Under the pieces are notes generated by a model. It made no database searches and was not told where the DNA came from. It saw only the letters and a list, made by a program, of their open reading frames with translations. From Sympetrum striolatum (lineage: Eukaryota > Arthropoda > Insecta > Odonata > Libellulidae): a DNA stretch of 64,000 nt. Location of the stretch: the NCBI GenBank assembly GCA_947579665.1, contig OX388345.1, positions 71,043,454 to 71,107,453 of the forward strand. The letters are read 5' to 3'. Positions 12,745 to 27,700 of the stretch are shown one piece after another. Position numbers and translations under genes: made by a program. How positions within the stretch are numbered: the first letter of the stretch is position 1; each line of letters begins with the position of its first letter.

Positions 12745-15700
12745 CTGTAAGAACAAAAGGAAAATAGTGGGTCAGTCTTACAAAACACATCCGCAGTTCC
12801 TTTCATTGACCTCTCATGTTATGGGTAAGGTGTAAGAAAAGACTTTCTAGTCTCAATCTCGCCCGAATAAAGGCCATTTATTATTATTATTTTTTTCTGA
12901 CCTGACTTTATATGTTTATTTAAGTATTCTTTGCAACTTAGGTAATAGTTCAGTTAACACAGACATAGAGGGATATTATAGTTATGACTTTCCATATAAT
13001 CACCATTTTTATGTTTGATTCACAGAAATTTACATCCTATAATCAATTTTATCTTGGAGTGAAATATATTTTAAGTACATAAAATTAATTTCTTATGCAG
13101 CTAATGAAGTAAAGCAGATTCAAGGCAATACACATTTGATTTTACATTTCAAATTCATTACAGAACTCTTCACCATGTAAATAAAAACCGATGGTATTCA
13201 TTTTGGAATGTTTTTCTATTAAATTCACTTTAAAATACGGTCTGAATACAACAAGCAAGCATGAAAAATCTTGAAGACCCTGACACCAATACTCTTTGAG
13301 ATGACTCCATAGTTAACAATCACATTTAATTTACTGAATACTTTTATCGAATTAATAATTCATTAAACAAATATTATTTAAATGGTTACCTAAGCAAAGC
13401 TGTGGATTTATTTATAAAAGTTTACAGGGGTACAACGAATTGTAACTAATAGAAATAATAAACTGAACTTCCAGAGATGAGATAATCAGAAATTAAATAC
13501 AATTTAAAAACACAATGCTTATGTTTCTTCAGTAAAAAAATACAGTAAATTTTTAAATGCAGCATAATTTGAAGAAAAAAATCGCATAAATTGATTTTTA
13601 AGATATCAACCATATCATGCACAAAATTAATAGCAAAATGATAATATTTGAGTCAATTCAAAGAGTGACACTTGCCTTTTTAATTTGGTGTTAGGAAGTA
13701 AAACAGTTGAGGATCCACTCATTGCTCTTGCAGTTGCTTCTAAAGATTTGAACATACCGGAAGCATTAGCTCCTAACATGGCTGATCCAACTAAAACAGC
13801 TTCCACTTCATCTGGGCAAATAATGGGCAATCCAAGAGCATCTGCATGGGTTTGGACTACAACTGGATTTCGTGATAGGCCACCACAAATTGCCAGAGCT
13901 TTAATACCCTTATGTCCAGCTTTTTCCAATTTCTCGACTATATGTCTTGTTCCATACTAAAAAGTAAAAATGCAAATATTGAAAATAAATCTTAAAAGTA
14001 ATACAGCAGCTTTTTAAAAGTGACCGTTGGCATTGCTAAATTTGGTTCTAACTTGTACTCAAGAGGAAAATTTGCACGTTACAATGGGTATTAAATAGTG
14101 ATATATTTGATAAAAAATAATTTATTTGATTTCAAATGTTATTCAAATTAGAGAAACAATTTATAAACCTCAAAAGATTTTATACTACTCCACAAGAGAA
14201 CAATTAATTTTTAATTGATTTTCTATTTTCATTTACAGTATTTAGGCAACATTAACAGAGCTTGTAAGCTATCAGTTTCAATGGATACTTAAAAAATTAT
14301 AGTTTATGATAGAAAGAGAAAATGGTGGACCAGGAGATATTAAAAAACATGGCTTAAAAATGAAACAAATTCTTTGATCCATAAAATGAGTCCTATCTTT
14401 TTTCACAATTTCCAAATTCTTCATTAAGGGTCAATAGGCACCTCATATTTTATAAGGTATTAAACAGAGATAATGTAAAAACTAATATAAAATTTAAGAA
14501 CATAATGATTACATATGACCATGAGAAAAAATGAGTAAAATAATACATTTAATAATGACTATTTCTTGGTTTTATTCTTCCCACTGTACTCCTTCCATGA
14601 TTATATTACATACATATTTCATGAGGTAAGAGTATACATGGATTATTTAATAGAATGATTTTTGAGCTAAAGTTGTTATTGGAACCAATTCAAACAATAC
14701 TGGATTACTTACATGGTTCACAATCAAGATCCAATTCATTTTCATTGACAGAATGGATATCACTGGATGAGATTCTTAATTTATGCCCTCTCTTGCAATG
14801 CTCAAACATCAGCATTATGCAGTCAGTATCCAAACTTTTCATTTAGAGTTTTCATCTCTATTTCTTCAATTTAAAATTTCAAAGAGCTCATTCAGGCTCA
14901 TACTTCATGCTGCTTTTCCTAGGTTTCAATTTGTCTCATAAATGTTTCATATATTCTTACTAACTCAAGACTGTGCATAATGATGCTTACTCAGGCATAC
15001 ATAATTTATTTCTTGTCTCTCTAACTTTCTTTAGCATTCCAAATTTCTGGATTCAGGTTGAGCATCTTACAATTATTTAGGAAATAAGATTTTGTATTGA
15101 ATAAAAAAAATTGACACTGCAACAAATTAATAAAGAGAACCTATCAATTAAGTTATGCACTAAAATGTATTGTGAAAATGATCTTGGCTAGGGGTCATGA
15201 TATCTTCAATACTCTGTACCTCCAACAACTGACCATCTAAGAAGCACCTAAATTAGGGTAGTAGAAGGTCTTAGAAGGTCAGTAATCCAGGTTTCTAAAA
15301 TTGGTGTACAGAGCACTGACAAAGATGGTTTTTGGAGATTTCTTAAACCTATAATTCATTGATATTGGGGCCCTTTCTCTTACCTTACATCAATCATGCT
15401 TTTGCATTACACAATTCACAGAGGCTTCTTTGAATGCTACTTCTACTTTGGTGGTCCCATTATCCTTAAACCCATACCTATTCCTGATTTATACTCTCCG
15501 TTAACTCAAAGATGTGTCAAAAGCTCCATTTTAGTATAATAATAAGTTATGTATGTTGTTTATTCACTAGATATATTCTTATTAAAGCTATCTGAATAAA
15601 TAGGTAACAGAATATAATACTTTCTGTAATGGAAAGCCAATTAGGCGGCGTGGGAGTTGACTCGCTAACCACATATCACTCACAGTAAATCCCATTTTGC

Positions 15701-18700
15701 TTGGCCCTGTCCCAATAAGGGGTGTAGTGCCCTAGACTTAACTCTTACTTTTTAAAAATATCTCTAATATTACTGCTGGAAAAAGTTCAACTGAGCTTGC
15801 ATGTCTTGGCTTTCCATTCCATATTAAAATTTAACTGATTTTTATGCTGTACTATTAATCCAGTATCTTATCACTTCTGTCATTTATAGAGGTTAGGTGT
15901 AAGAGAGGCCCACCTGGGCCTAACCTTGCCGCAATAAAGGGTCTAATGATAATAACTTATGAAGAGGTCAATCGATTCTAAGCAGACACTTAAACCATAA
16001 ATTAGTAAATGTAAGCATAGTAATACTTAAAAACATTTATAAGAATAATTTAAGATCCTAAGTCAGGTTCCTAAGAAATGAAAAAATCATGCATAAATGT
16101 ACCCAAAGAGTTCAACCAGATTCAGCAACAACTGAGAAGCAAATAAATTTGGGGGCACTAACACTGAATAGTTCCAATAAAAGATGAAAGGGGTGGGAAA
16201 TAATTTGTATACTTATTACAACTCACAGCTATTGCCTGCACAGCTGCGAGATACAGGATTGCAAGGCTTTCCTCATCTTCTGATAGAGACAGTCCTGATA
16301 TCTGCAATTAAATGAAAAATCAATTAATTTATCAGTCAATATCGTCTTATCTGGACCCTTTGGCAACTAACGTATTTTACACCTTATTTCACCCAAGGGG
16401 AGTATTTGGGTTACTCCAACATTACTTTGTGTTCTGAGTATTTAGTTTCATGGTTAAAGCAATAACACTATGAATTTATCTTAAGAATGTCTTATAATAC
16501 ATTGATGAGTGTTATTTGATCTTGAGAAATGTCTTTATTGTCAAATAAGACTTAAAAAACAATAATACTCCAGAAATCTTCACCTTAGGCCTTTTAAATG
16601 CTTATTCAACTAACAAAGTTATGCAAAGTCATATTATGAATGGTTTTATCAACATTTAGGAATTATTTCACATTAGGAGCAATTAGAGAAAGAATGGTCT
16701 TGCTTATAAACAAATTTCTAGTTTTTCAATCTGCACCTCTTTTACAGAGTGCATATCATTTCCCAGCAAGGTTATTTTATTAAAATCAAACCAAAAACGT
16801 TTTGATTGATTGATTGATTGATGAAAAATATGCAGAGAATAGAATTATTAGATCTTGAAGAACACATACATAGACGCATGAAATTACCTATTTTCAAACC
16901 TAAATAAAACAGAAAAATTATCACTGGGGTAATTGAGTTTCCCCCATTAGCGGCAAAAGGGTTAACAATCATTTGACACAAAACTTACCATTCCAAGTAA
17001 CGAGGGATCAGCCAATGGAGATCGATTTCCATGGAAATCTGGCCAAATGTGGAAATCTGATGTTAATTCAGCACAATCTGAGAGGGATTTATCTTCAGCC
17101 ATTTTTGTGAGCAAATCATTCAAATACTCTTGGATGTGTCTAAAATATTTAAAAAAATCTAAAATTGGTAGATAATATTTCACTACAGCTGTAAAGAAAG
17201 CAAATTTGATCAGTGTTTTCTTAAATTATCTCAATGTGGTTATTATGTGGGACTTGTTCTCTAGAACAAGATACCAGATTACCACAAGAGTGTAAGGTCT
17301 GATTAATCTTTGAAAAGCAGTTGTAAATCTTTTCTGGTTGAAAAGATGTACTATAACATTGATAAATATATTTTGCCTTCATTTTATGTTTTTCTAACAG
17401 TTCTTGATGAAGTCTACATCATGTACATGATTCTTGACAAATAAATATTATTATTATTGTATAGAAAGAGCTCTCGGGTCTCTACCGGGTTGCCTCCTGC
17501 CAAAGGGTTGACATTTCGGGAGCGCACTCTGCGGCAGATGGCAGTTTAACTATGATTCAACATCAAGGATAAAAATATCTTATTTTGTACATATTAAAAC
17601 TACAGCTTTCGACTATTTCTCAAATAAGTACCACTTAAATTCAATCATATGCCATAGAATTTCAACAATTAACAATTCTCTTGCTACCAGGGAATGTAGC
17701 CAAACTGACGCATCATTTAGAAGACCATCATCATGGAAGTGCTTAGTTCAAAGCCATTTCTACAAGTTAAAGAACAGACTGGAATCTGATGGAGCCAAGT
17801 CTGAGATGTACAGGATGTGACCAAAAATGTATACATATTATTACTATGTTCTCATGAAATTTAAATGCAGAAACAAGAATTATTTTGCCTCATTCACTTT
17901 CTCACCTCACATCTTTCTAATAAGGGCAGAAAGTATAAAGCTGAAAAACCATCATAGTAAGATGTGAGAACAATTATTTCCAATAATTATAATAATAAAT
18001 TTAATTGACTAGTAATTACTGCAATAAATTAATGGAGATCAGACCTGTTATTCACAATTGTAGCAGCATGAGAAGTTTCAAAATTTTAAATACTAAAAAC
18101 CCAATTCAAATGGCTATTGCTTTATCATCTTCTGCAAGCATTTGTTGGATAAATAACTATTGCACAAATTTAAATGTATCCTAATTATACAAATCTATAT
18201 ATGAAGGATATCATGTTTACCAATGTTGAAGCAAATTCAAAATACTGTAAAGAATGAAAAAGAAGCCAGTGGAACATCTTTTAACAACCCTTCTAAAATT
18301 ATTGTCATACAAAGCAACACATTTCCTTAAGATGATAAAATTTGATTCGCATAGCAGAAATAAATATTTAAGGAGTTCAGCATAACACATCAACAAAAAA
18401 GTAAAACAAAAACTACACTAAAACAGTTAAGTAGGGAGAAATTTCTCAATGGTGACCTACCTTGGGATTAAATACTAAATTATATATTGTTACAGTAAGA
18501 AGATGTAAAAATGTTAAGAAGGTGAGCATGCAAATTTTCAACTTGATTTTCAGCATTAGCTAAACATAGAATAGTTTACTTCACTTATTTCCTAATATGT
18601 TTTTCTGGAATGAATGTAGTCCTTTTTGTGACATAAAAGTTCCCTTAAAGTATCTCTAACAGTAAATTAAGTAATATTCAGCGTTTATTTATCATAGAAA

Positions 18701-21700
18701 AGTGATGTAATATAACTAGATTTTCCTTATAATCCTAACAGTTGAAAAATTTAATATAGCAAAAATTATGGTATTCATATAATATGGAATGAACAGCAAA
18801 CATTTTTCATTTCAAATAGCCAAAGATGATGTATAGATAGGCTCTAGGGAAATTTGTAATTCTTTTGCAGAAATACATTTTGAGTGCTAACATTACTGAG
18901 AAATTGGAAAAACAATGAATATAATTATTAAGAAATATTTCCATTCTAACACCCTTAAATCGCAGTAAAATATAGGGGCTTTAGAATAATAAATTGAAAT
19001 TTTCCAAAATATTAGAGTTACAATAATTTAATGAAGATCTCAAGGAATATGTGATACTTCTTGGTTCCTTGAACATTCCTGAACATGCAAAAGAATTTTA
19101 CTGTAAATAGACTGAAATCTCATTTATTAAATCTGTTTGAAGCACAGCGTTGATGCACAACAATTAAATTATTGTACAGCAGGTGAAGAGAATATAACAT
19201 GTAATAATAGTGGAACTCGTCATGTAGCGTCATGAGGCCATCTTTAAATGCTCTAACCCCATTTCTTGCCATTCCTTCACTCATAATGCTTCCTCCATAC
19301 ACTTCACTGATTTGCTGATGAATTTCAGCCACTTTCACTTCTTTTGCATTAAGAAAACAAATGACAGAGTGTAGTTCATACTCCACAGGATTTTCTATTG
19401 ACTGAGGCATTTTAAACACTCACAAACAGATGTCAGCACACCTTAATATTGGTGGAAATTATGTAGAAGAGTAGGTTAAAGTACAGGCTTTCAATTAAAA
19501 ACAGAATTTATATAAAAGTACACTTGTGTGTTTTTACTTTAAAAACAACACTTGCTTATAAAGCACACCTCATATTCATGAGTATCATAGTCTTAAAATA
19601 TTATGATTTATATGCCGTATATTTCCAAAGATAAGATGATAGTTGAATCATAAAAAAGGCCCCCAAAGTCCAGGGTTGTCTTATAGGACAGATACGAAAA
19701 TAATCAGGGTGAATGTTTGCAACAATCGCAAGGCAGTGTTACCGGTTGCAAGAAAATAAAATTTGTTCATTTGAAAAGTCACAGAGGGAACATAATCTAC
19801 ATATGCTATACATTATTACTATCCAGATGATAATCCCTGATCTAAACTAAATTCATAGGCGATTGATAGTTTGGGGATTGTCTTGTAGGATAGATAAATG
19901 CTAAAACAATTAAACTTGGACAATAATTTATATCTTATCTTATTTAAGTTCCCCAGGAGAGAAACAAAGTTTTGGAAGCACTACTGTAGACTGCATACCA
20001 TATGAATACCAAAAATTTACTATTTGTAAAAGACAAATTTTCTTAGCCTTCCATTGCTTATTTTGACATCAAGCCAAAAAATTTGATTCAACTCAAGAAA
20101 AAAAAAGAAACGCACTTGGATCCAGGCAATTTTCCTAAAATATAGCTGCTTTCTGGATGGGTTGATATCAAATGGTCAATCAACTTCCCAGTTGCGCTTT
20201 GACCACCCTCACTCAACCATACACCAGGTAATAAGGCACTCCAATATGGGCCCCAAACACCATCCACAAACAATGGATCACCACAACTAATTGCCATATG
20301 ACATGTTGAGGTTCCACATATAAGTCCTAATCATGTGAGAGAAAAACCAATGTATTGAAGAAAAAATTTTAACCTAGATTAACTATGGAAATCTTCCCTG
20401 ATACACAGGGTATATAACGAAGATATATCTCCAAATTTTTAAAGTGGTATAACACAACTGAATTTTTCAAGCTAATTATAATAATATATAATGAGTATGA
20501 ATTTTAATACTTTAATATAATATATGTATATGAAGATAAACAGAGTGAAAAATTTTGACATGACTGTCCCAGGTCTCACTTCCCTATGCAGAGATGTTCT
20601 GAAATACCATTTAAAACCAATCTTGCTACAGTTTCTCAATGTTTAAACAGATATGAAACCTAATTTAACTTGATTGGAATCCTGGGAGTGATTCTTGAAC
20701 ACATTACCACCACAGTAACAGTAGAGTAGTTAAGTATCAAAAACAGGGTTTTCCAACCTTTTAAACCAAGGGCCACACTAGTAATCTAATCAACCTTCCT
20801 GGCCAGCAATGATCTTGTTGGATGATAAATAGAATTCAATAACCCTGTCATATTAATCCTAGTAACAAGTTTGTCATTATTGCCAATAATCGCATTCGAG
20901 TAATGTAAAAATATTGTGAAAACTAAAATAAAAAATCTGATGTTGCCAACACATGACTATCTCCACATTTATTGAAAACAGAAGCCGATGCCGGTAATAT
21001 ATAAATAACTCCAAAACAACAAGTGTTACAGGAAAATTTTTCATACAAAACTTGTAGTAAAATACGTTATCTATAATTTTGGTACATAATTGTATATACC
21101 TACATTGCGTTCTGACAGAGATATGTATGAAAAACTTCCATTTCTGGATAAACAACTTCCGGTTAACCATTATTCAAGAATAACTCCAAAACAATCAGTG
21201 TTACAAAAAAATGTTTCAAACAAAAAATGTAGTAAAATATATTATCTATAACTTTTGTATGAAATTGTATATACCTAAATTGCATTCTGACATAGATATT
21301 TAAGAAACAAAAGTTTGTTCCGGATAAACCGCAACTTCCTGTTAAGCAATATTCATCAAAAACTAATTAACTTTTGGCATTGTTGGGAAAATACTAAATA
21401 TGAATTTTGGAAATGATCGGATAATTACTTTTTAAGATAGAGCGCCCACAGACAGACATGTTCGGGAAAATAGCAAAAACGAGCTCTATGGGCCCCAAAA
21501 CATCTATTTCCGTCGAAATCTGGAGGTCGAATTTTTTTACTAATACAATACTTTCTCTTTACTACATATAGGGAGAAAGTAAAAAGAAATTAACAAAATA
21601 TTCAATGCTCAAAGGAAGTAAAATCATTGCTGAAACTGGCGTAATTTTGTTAATTGATGACTGAATCAGGGATAACATAAATAACACCTGTTTTGCAAAG

Positions 21701-24700
21701 GGACACAAGTTTTGAGATAAAAAGCTTATTCAAAGATTGGCAGATGACTTTAAGTGTGCCACATTCTGGCATGCATCAATATATTGAGCAGCCTTGGGTT
21801 AGAACAACTCCCTGGAAAGTGGATGACTAGGGTTTTTAGTCCCAGTCATGTTTATATTTTTCACCTCTATTCATCATTGTTTACTAAGTGTTCAAAGTAA
21901 AATTACCATTTTCCTTTTCAGACATTGGAAAATTTTTGGAAACCAGAGATCACAGCAAGAAACAGAAAGTTTAGTAGTGTAGTTATATGATAGTAATAAA
22001 GAGGAAAAAGAACATCAGCATTTTTTAACATCAATTGATGTTAAAAAACATTGTTAAAAATACATTTTCAAACCAAGATGATTTGATGATAATGAAAATA
22101 TTATTATGATTAATTAGAAAATAAGTATAGAAGCTTGAACCTGAATAAAACTAGCATCGACAGAATTAATTGTACTTTTCTGAGATTACTGAAGAATAGA
22201 AGAACACTGACTTTATTAAACAAATGTTCATAAAATTAATTATTTATCGAGCTACTACATTACAGTCGTCCTCTACCCAAGCATGCAATATAAATACTGA
22301 GATAATTTACTGAGCAATTCTTACTCATAATTATGCTTTCCTAAACTGAGACTTTATCTTTCAATTCACTTTTAATGGGAAATAATAACTTAACATTTAA
22401 TACATTACAAGCAATATTCACTATATGAGAATATCCTCAATGTTTAAATAATAAATAATAGTATGCTAACTTACCAAGACGATTTTCAATATCAACAGAA
22501 GGCACTAAGTTTGGAGCCCTACAAGTTATTGTTGCTAAAGCACCAGCATGAGCATCTATCATGGACGCACCCACTGGTGTGCAAGGAATGAGGTTCAGAG
22601 ATTCTGCTACAGACTTTGATAAGCCTTTGCCAATTGGCGTGCCAGGAGGAACCACATGTGAGCCTACAGAGAAAATATTTCAGATATCATAAAACACTTT
22701 CTGCCATGGAGCTCAAAATAAGAAATGATTCACAAACATTAGTTTACAGGTTTCAAAGGAAAATTCATCAAAATTAGCTAAATATGCTCAATAAATAATA
22801 TGCCTATTGTACAGGCTGACACAAAATATCAGTTGAAACTAAGTACAGCATTAATTTGTTCCATCTCAAACAACTTTTAATGCACATAACCCTTTAACTG
22901 CTGAATAATTCTTCCATTTCAATTGCTTTCTGTGTTGAATAATAACATGAATATTTTAACTTTTCACAAAATGAAATATTTGTTTTTGTCGATAAGTAAT
23001 TATTTTCAAAAGTTATAGTTGAATAATTGCTGTGTTTTCCAGAAGCTCTTTATTTATCTTTTGTCTTACATTGGCAAATGGCCCTCGTGCCTGAAGGGCA
23101 GAGGGGCATTTGCCTTATCCTTGTACAGCCCGGAGAAAATTTCCAGAACTTTTCCTGGAAGCACATGAAAAGTACTTCTGAGAACATTCTGGAAGATTCC
23201 TTTGTAAGGAAAAAAATTCTCATCCTACTGGGATCCTACCCAGGTCATCGCAGAGGTAGTCAGACGCATTTCCACTTTGCTGGCCGGTCGCCACCATTAT
23301 ATTAAATTTTAATCTCTTGCTCATCCATATTAACAAACAATTTAGATGGAAGAAGTGACTTTTCAGGATCAATCCTTAATAAAGATCACATAACATAATA
23401 ACATAATGCAATATAAGTGTCCTACCTTTTGGTAGGTTCATGCATCTTAAAATTCCCTATTTAATTACATTTTCTTTGTTTTGTGATAGCTTACTCAATC
23501 CTTTATGTCATCTAACATCTTCTGCCTTTATCTTCTCATCTGTTTTCCACTGTATTCCACCCTCAATTACATACTTTAGCAACCCTCTAATCTCTATATA
23601 TGACCCACCTATTTCTTCTGTTAATGCTTAATTAATTCAATTTGAGCCCTTTCCTCCCCAACCATCTCCAGCACCTCCATGTTTGTTTTCCTATCAATCC
23701 AACTTACATTTCCATGCATATCTAAACACATGCATAGAAGCAATGGCACTAAATCATAATTATGTATAATGACATGCTTAGCAGTTGCAGAGTTAATTTA
23801 ATTAAGGTGATATGGTTAACACACAATGTTTAACAAGAAAACATTTTATGATCCACAAAGAAAATATTCCCAAAAATGTATCCAGATAGCACCAAATAAC
23901 ACTTTTGGTGTGGATTCAGTCAGCATAAAAACTATAATTCTATATTTTAAATAGCAATTAAATTTTGTGCATATGCTGAGTTTTTACAAAGATTTAATGC
24001 ATGCCTTAATTTACCTAATTTATTTTTCTTGAGTTCATTGTTTAAACATTAACTTATTTTCAAACCTGTGATATTTTTCAACAAAAGAAATGAGAAATAA
24101 TCCCATCTATGTGTAAACAAGTAGTTAAAAGCTTTAGCAGACATTGTACAGCTAACAGCAAAAAAAAGTTACCACCCCTGACCCACCAAGAAATTCTAAG
24201 TCCAAAATTCGGGCCGGCGAGCCTTTCTCTCGAAAAGGGAGGGAGAGAAAAGAAAGATGGAGAACATGGTACGTTACGCTAGCTCGGCTCTCGCGTTTGG
24301 ATGGAGAATTTTCGTTATTTATATAATGATCATTTACTACTATCCATTATCTGCCGCAACATTTGATGTGTTAACGCGTACTATTTAATTTGACGACGAT
24401 CAACTGGAAGATAACTAAAGAAATGAATCGAATTGAATGCAGCATTCAAAGTCACTCTCACTTTAATTTTCGATAACAGATTATTAAATAATTTCCAAAA
24501 CAATACAAATGAATTTAACTGAATACAACATTCGGTATCAAATTAACTCACATTTCGTTTTTCGAAAATCGATCGTATAAATCACTTCCAACGATTGATT
24601 ATGCTCATCAATGTGAACGAAACCAGCAACTATTCTCTTCTTCTTAATTTCAAAAAGGCCAAAAACAGGATCTCGGATTCAAAAATGGCATTTGTCGTCA

Positions 24701-27700
24701 GGGGGACCGGCTGTTTATACTCACAAAACTTTTCGTGTATTCCGTAAAATATCTCAAAAATTCAATTCGGAAACAACAATAAACGACCAAAATAAGGTTT
24801 TCTATTCATTTACTCTGCTATTGGTTCTTGTCTCAATCTCGTATGACTATTATTTTTAATTTAATTTTGCAAAAGAAATGAAGCATGCAGAGACAAAAAT
24901 GAACTTTACGTGCATTTCTCACGGAAATGCTTTGACTCGTCTGGGATCGAAGCAAGGACGAAGTGTCGCCATTTTTTACAATATAAACACTTTCGTATAT
25001 ATATATATATTTGAATGCAATGTTCTGTAAAAAATTCAAGTCAATCGACCGAGCGGTTTTCGAGTTTTGCGGGCACAAACATACGCAGGCTGAATTTTAA
25101 TATATAAGATATGTGCATGATTCGGTAGATCACTGTAATTTGATTGCTTTTAGACACCTTTCGTTTAACTTTCCCAATTGAAAATCTTTCTATTATCAAG
25201 AGAAATAAGTAAGGAATAAACACAAGGAAATAAAAGTGCCAAAACTTCCACACAGAAAGTCGTATAACTTTGACAAAATTATTTATTTCTTTGTGTTTAG
25301 TTACCTATGGAGTTCCTCAAAGTTAAAGCTCATTCGATTGATTTAAATAACGAATATTCTTTTCTAGATTACCATTTCCCCTTACTCTCGTGACTACTAT
25401 AGATTGTATAATCCATTGATTTGTAAAATTAAATTATCCTGATAACAACACTGTAGAAAAATTCACACAATTAGCTTCGACGCTTACTATCACTATCTTC
25501 AACATTTACATAAATACGCGATCCCCCATATGGCATGTGCCTGGAGAAAAGAAGGGAACAAAAATGTTACCTGCCCTTGAAAGGGTAGAATACCGGGAAA
25601 ACTGTTAAACAGGACAAAACGAAATAGGTGGGGGAGAAGGGCAAGATAATCCTTTTGTTGCCAAACGGGAATGGAAAGGAAAAACTTTCTCGTTGGGAGA
25701 AGAGTATTTGGGTTGCAATTTGCTTGATTCATTTTGATGTTATCTAAAATAATGTGTTCGCTAGCCTTCTCTGATATATGTTTAATTTTTAGCCCGCAAT
25801 TAGAAGAATGACTCGAAGAAATAAATCTCTCATAAAGTGGGACTGCAGAGCAACAGATTAGAAATATTGTATGTTCTTCGGCCTAAAACTTACGAGATCT
25901 CACTGTTTATCTGATGTGGATTAAATGAAAATAATAATAAATAGCTTGATGAAACCACTGTCCTAAAAATTGGATCCATGGATTCCTTATCGTTTCAAAG
26001 TAATGGCTTCCAGTAAATACTGTAGTAAATGGCCAGCGGTAGACGTCCTTTTGGTAAAATTCTCGAAATTTTATTTCTCAAAAGTTACTCCTCTCGTATT
26101 TTTAGCTATTTATTGATCAACGAATCACCTCCGAAGAGTATTCCAATTTGTTTATTTCAAAGTTCTCAGTATTTTAAGAAAACCATCTTTTAATTATCAG
26201 TTATTGAAAATGATAAGACCGCTATCCGTAGATCTGTTACTTTTGCATGACAATGGGTTAATCGAGGTCTAACCAAACCTAAGACTTGGCTAGAGGTATG
26301 AGTTTTTAGTACTCGACACAGAATGGGCAAGTTATTGCGTGTGTGTTACAGTAATGACGATTATAATTGAGTTTAAATACGTATTTAAATGACATCCTTA
26401 TTTTTTATTTTATAAACCAGGTGAGATATACTAGCAAATTTTATAAGTGAATCAAGATGAGTTTAACTTTTTGGCTATCATCAACACTGAGAGAAAAAAT
26501 ATATTCACTTGCTTTTGGTGTTTTTTATATTAATTTTAAAGGTTCTTAAAATCTACGAAACTAATAACTGTGTCTATCTTTTAATGGAATAAAAGAATTG
26601 AAAACCCTATACATCCAATGATAGTAATAAAAAAGAACCAAAGGAACGCTAGTTTACGCAAATAGCTATCTCTTAAATTTTCCCGTTTTGTTGTTGATTG
26701 ATTTGTAAGGATGTCCCAAAGGTTTATGAAAAACATTGGTTAGAAGAAATAGCGAAAAAGGCCTGAAAAGTTGAATGTAAATATTGAGAACGTAATATTG
26801 GAATTGGCATTTTACGAAGCTTAAGTTTCTACGGGAGTGATCTTTCTATGGTTAATATATGTTTAATTCTACTGCTGAAAGCAGAGACGGTCCGAGACAT
26901 GGGCAGTCTGGGAGACCGTTCCCAGTGTTTGTGTGCTCTTCTCAGATCCCTTGAAGATTCTCAATGATAAAATTATACGCGTAGCTTACGGAATTTTAAC
27001 GATTACACCCGGTCACAATATTTAGTTAAACTTTCTTTTATCCATTAAGTGGAACTAGTTCTAAACGTCTGCCTGCCCAGAATATCAATAATCTTCAGAT
27101 TACCCCTTCCCGATGATTGTAATCAATTTCCTTCGCAATGGATGCAGCTTTCTTTGGTTCAAGTTCTCTGAATAATTTCCTTATAGTCAAATTGATTGAA
27201 GAAGCCGTTACTTTGTGAAATAGCGTTATATAAGAAATTTTGAATCTTTGTCCTTAGTAATTTCCGCCATTTCTTATAGTCGTTGAGCAATGACTATATT
27301 TTTACGGAAATTACATTTAGTAAAACTACTAAATCAGGCGTAATCAATTTGAGTTGCCCTTACATCGGTAACAGCCGTTTAATAATTAGAATTTAGGCTT
27401 CGTATTTTACCTTTCCTTTTTTTAATGAGAGGCCAGTTAAGTCCATCAGCCATTATCAGATACAGCACTAGAAATACTGACATCTCATACTTATTACCCA
27501 TAATTACTCTTAAATAAGATGGGTAAAGCTTCCCTTCTGGGGAAATATTTCTTATTGTCAGGAGAATCTATTACTGCTGAATATTAATGCTGGTTTCATG
27601 GGCCTCGCCTATTCTTCCTTAAAACTTTTTGGTTTAAAGATAAGGAAGACATTTACGATATCTTGAAGGTGCAGAAATTTAAATGTGTGAATTCCTCGGC

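Noticed and set aside
19120..19419. An extra FGGY exon on the minus strand
   Set aside because: The translation is a mariner helix-turn-helix, and the FGGY exons on either side join in phase without it.
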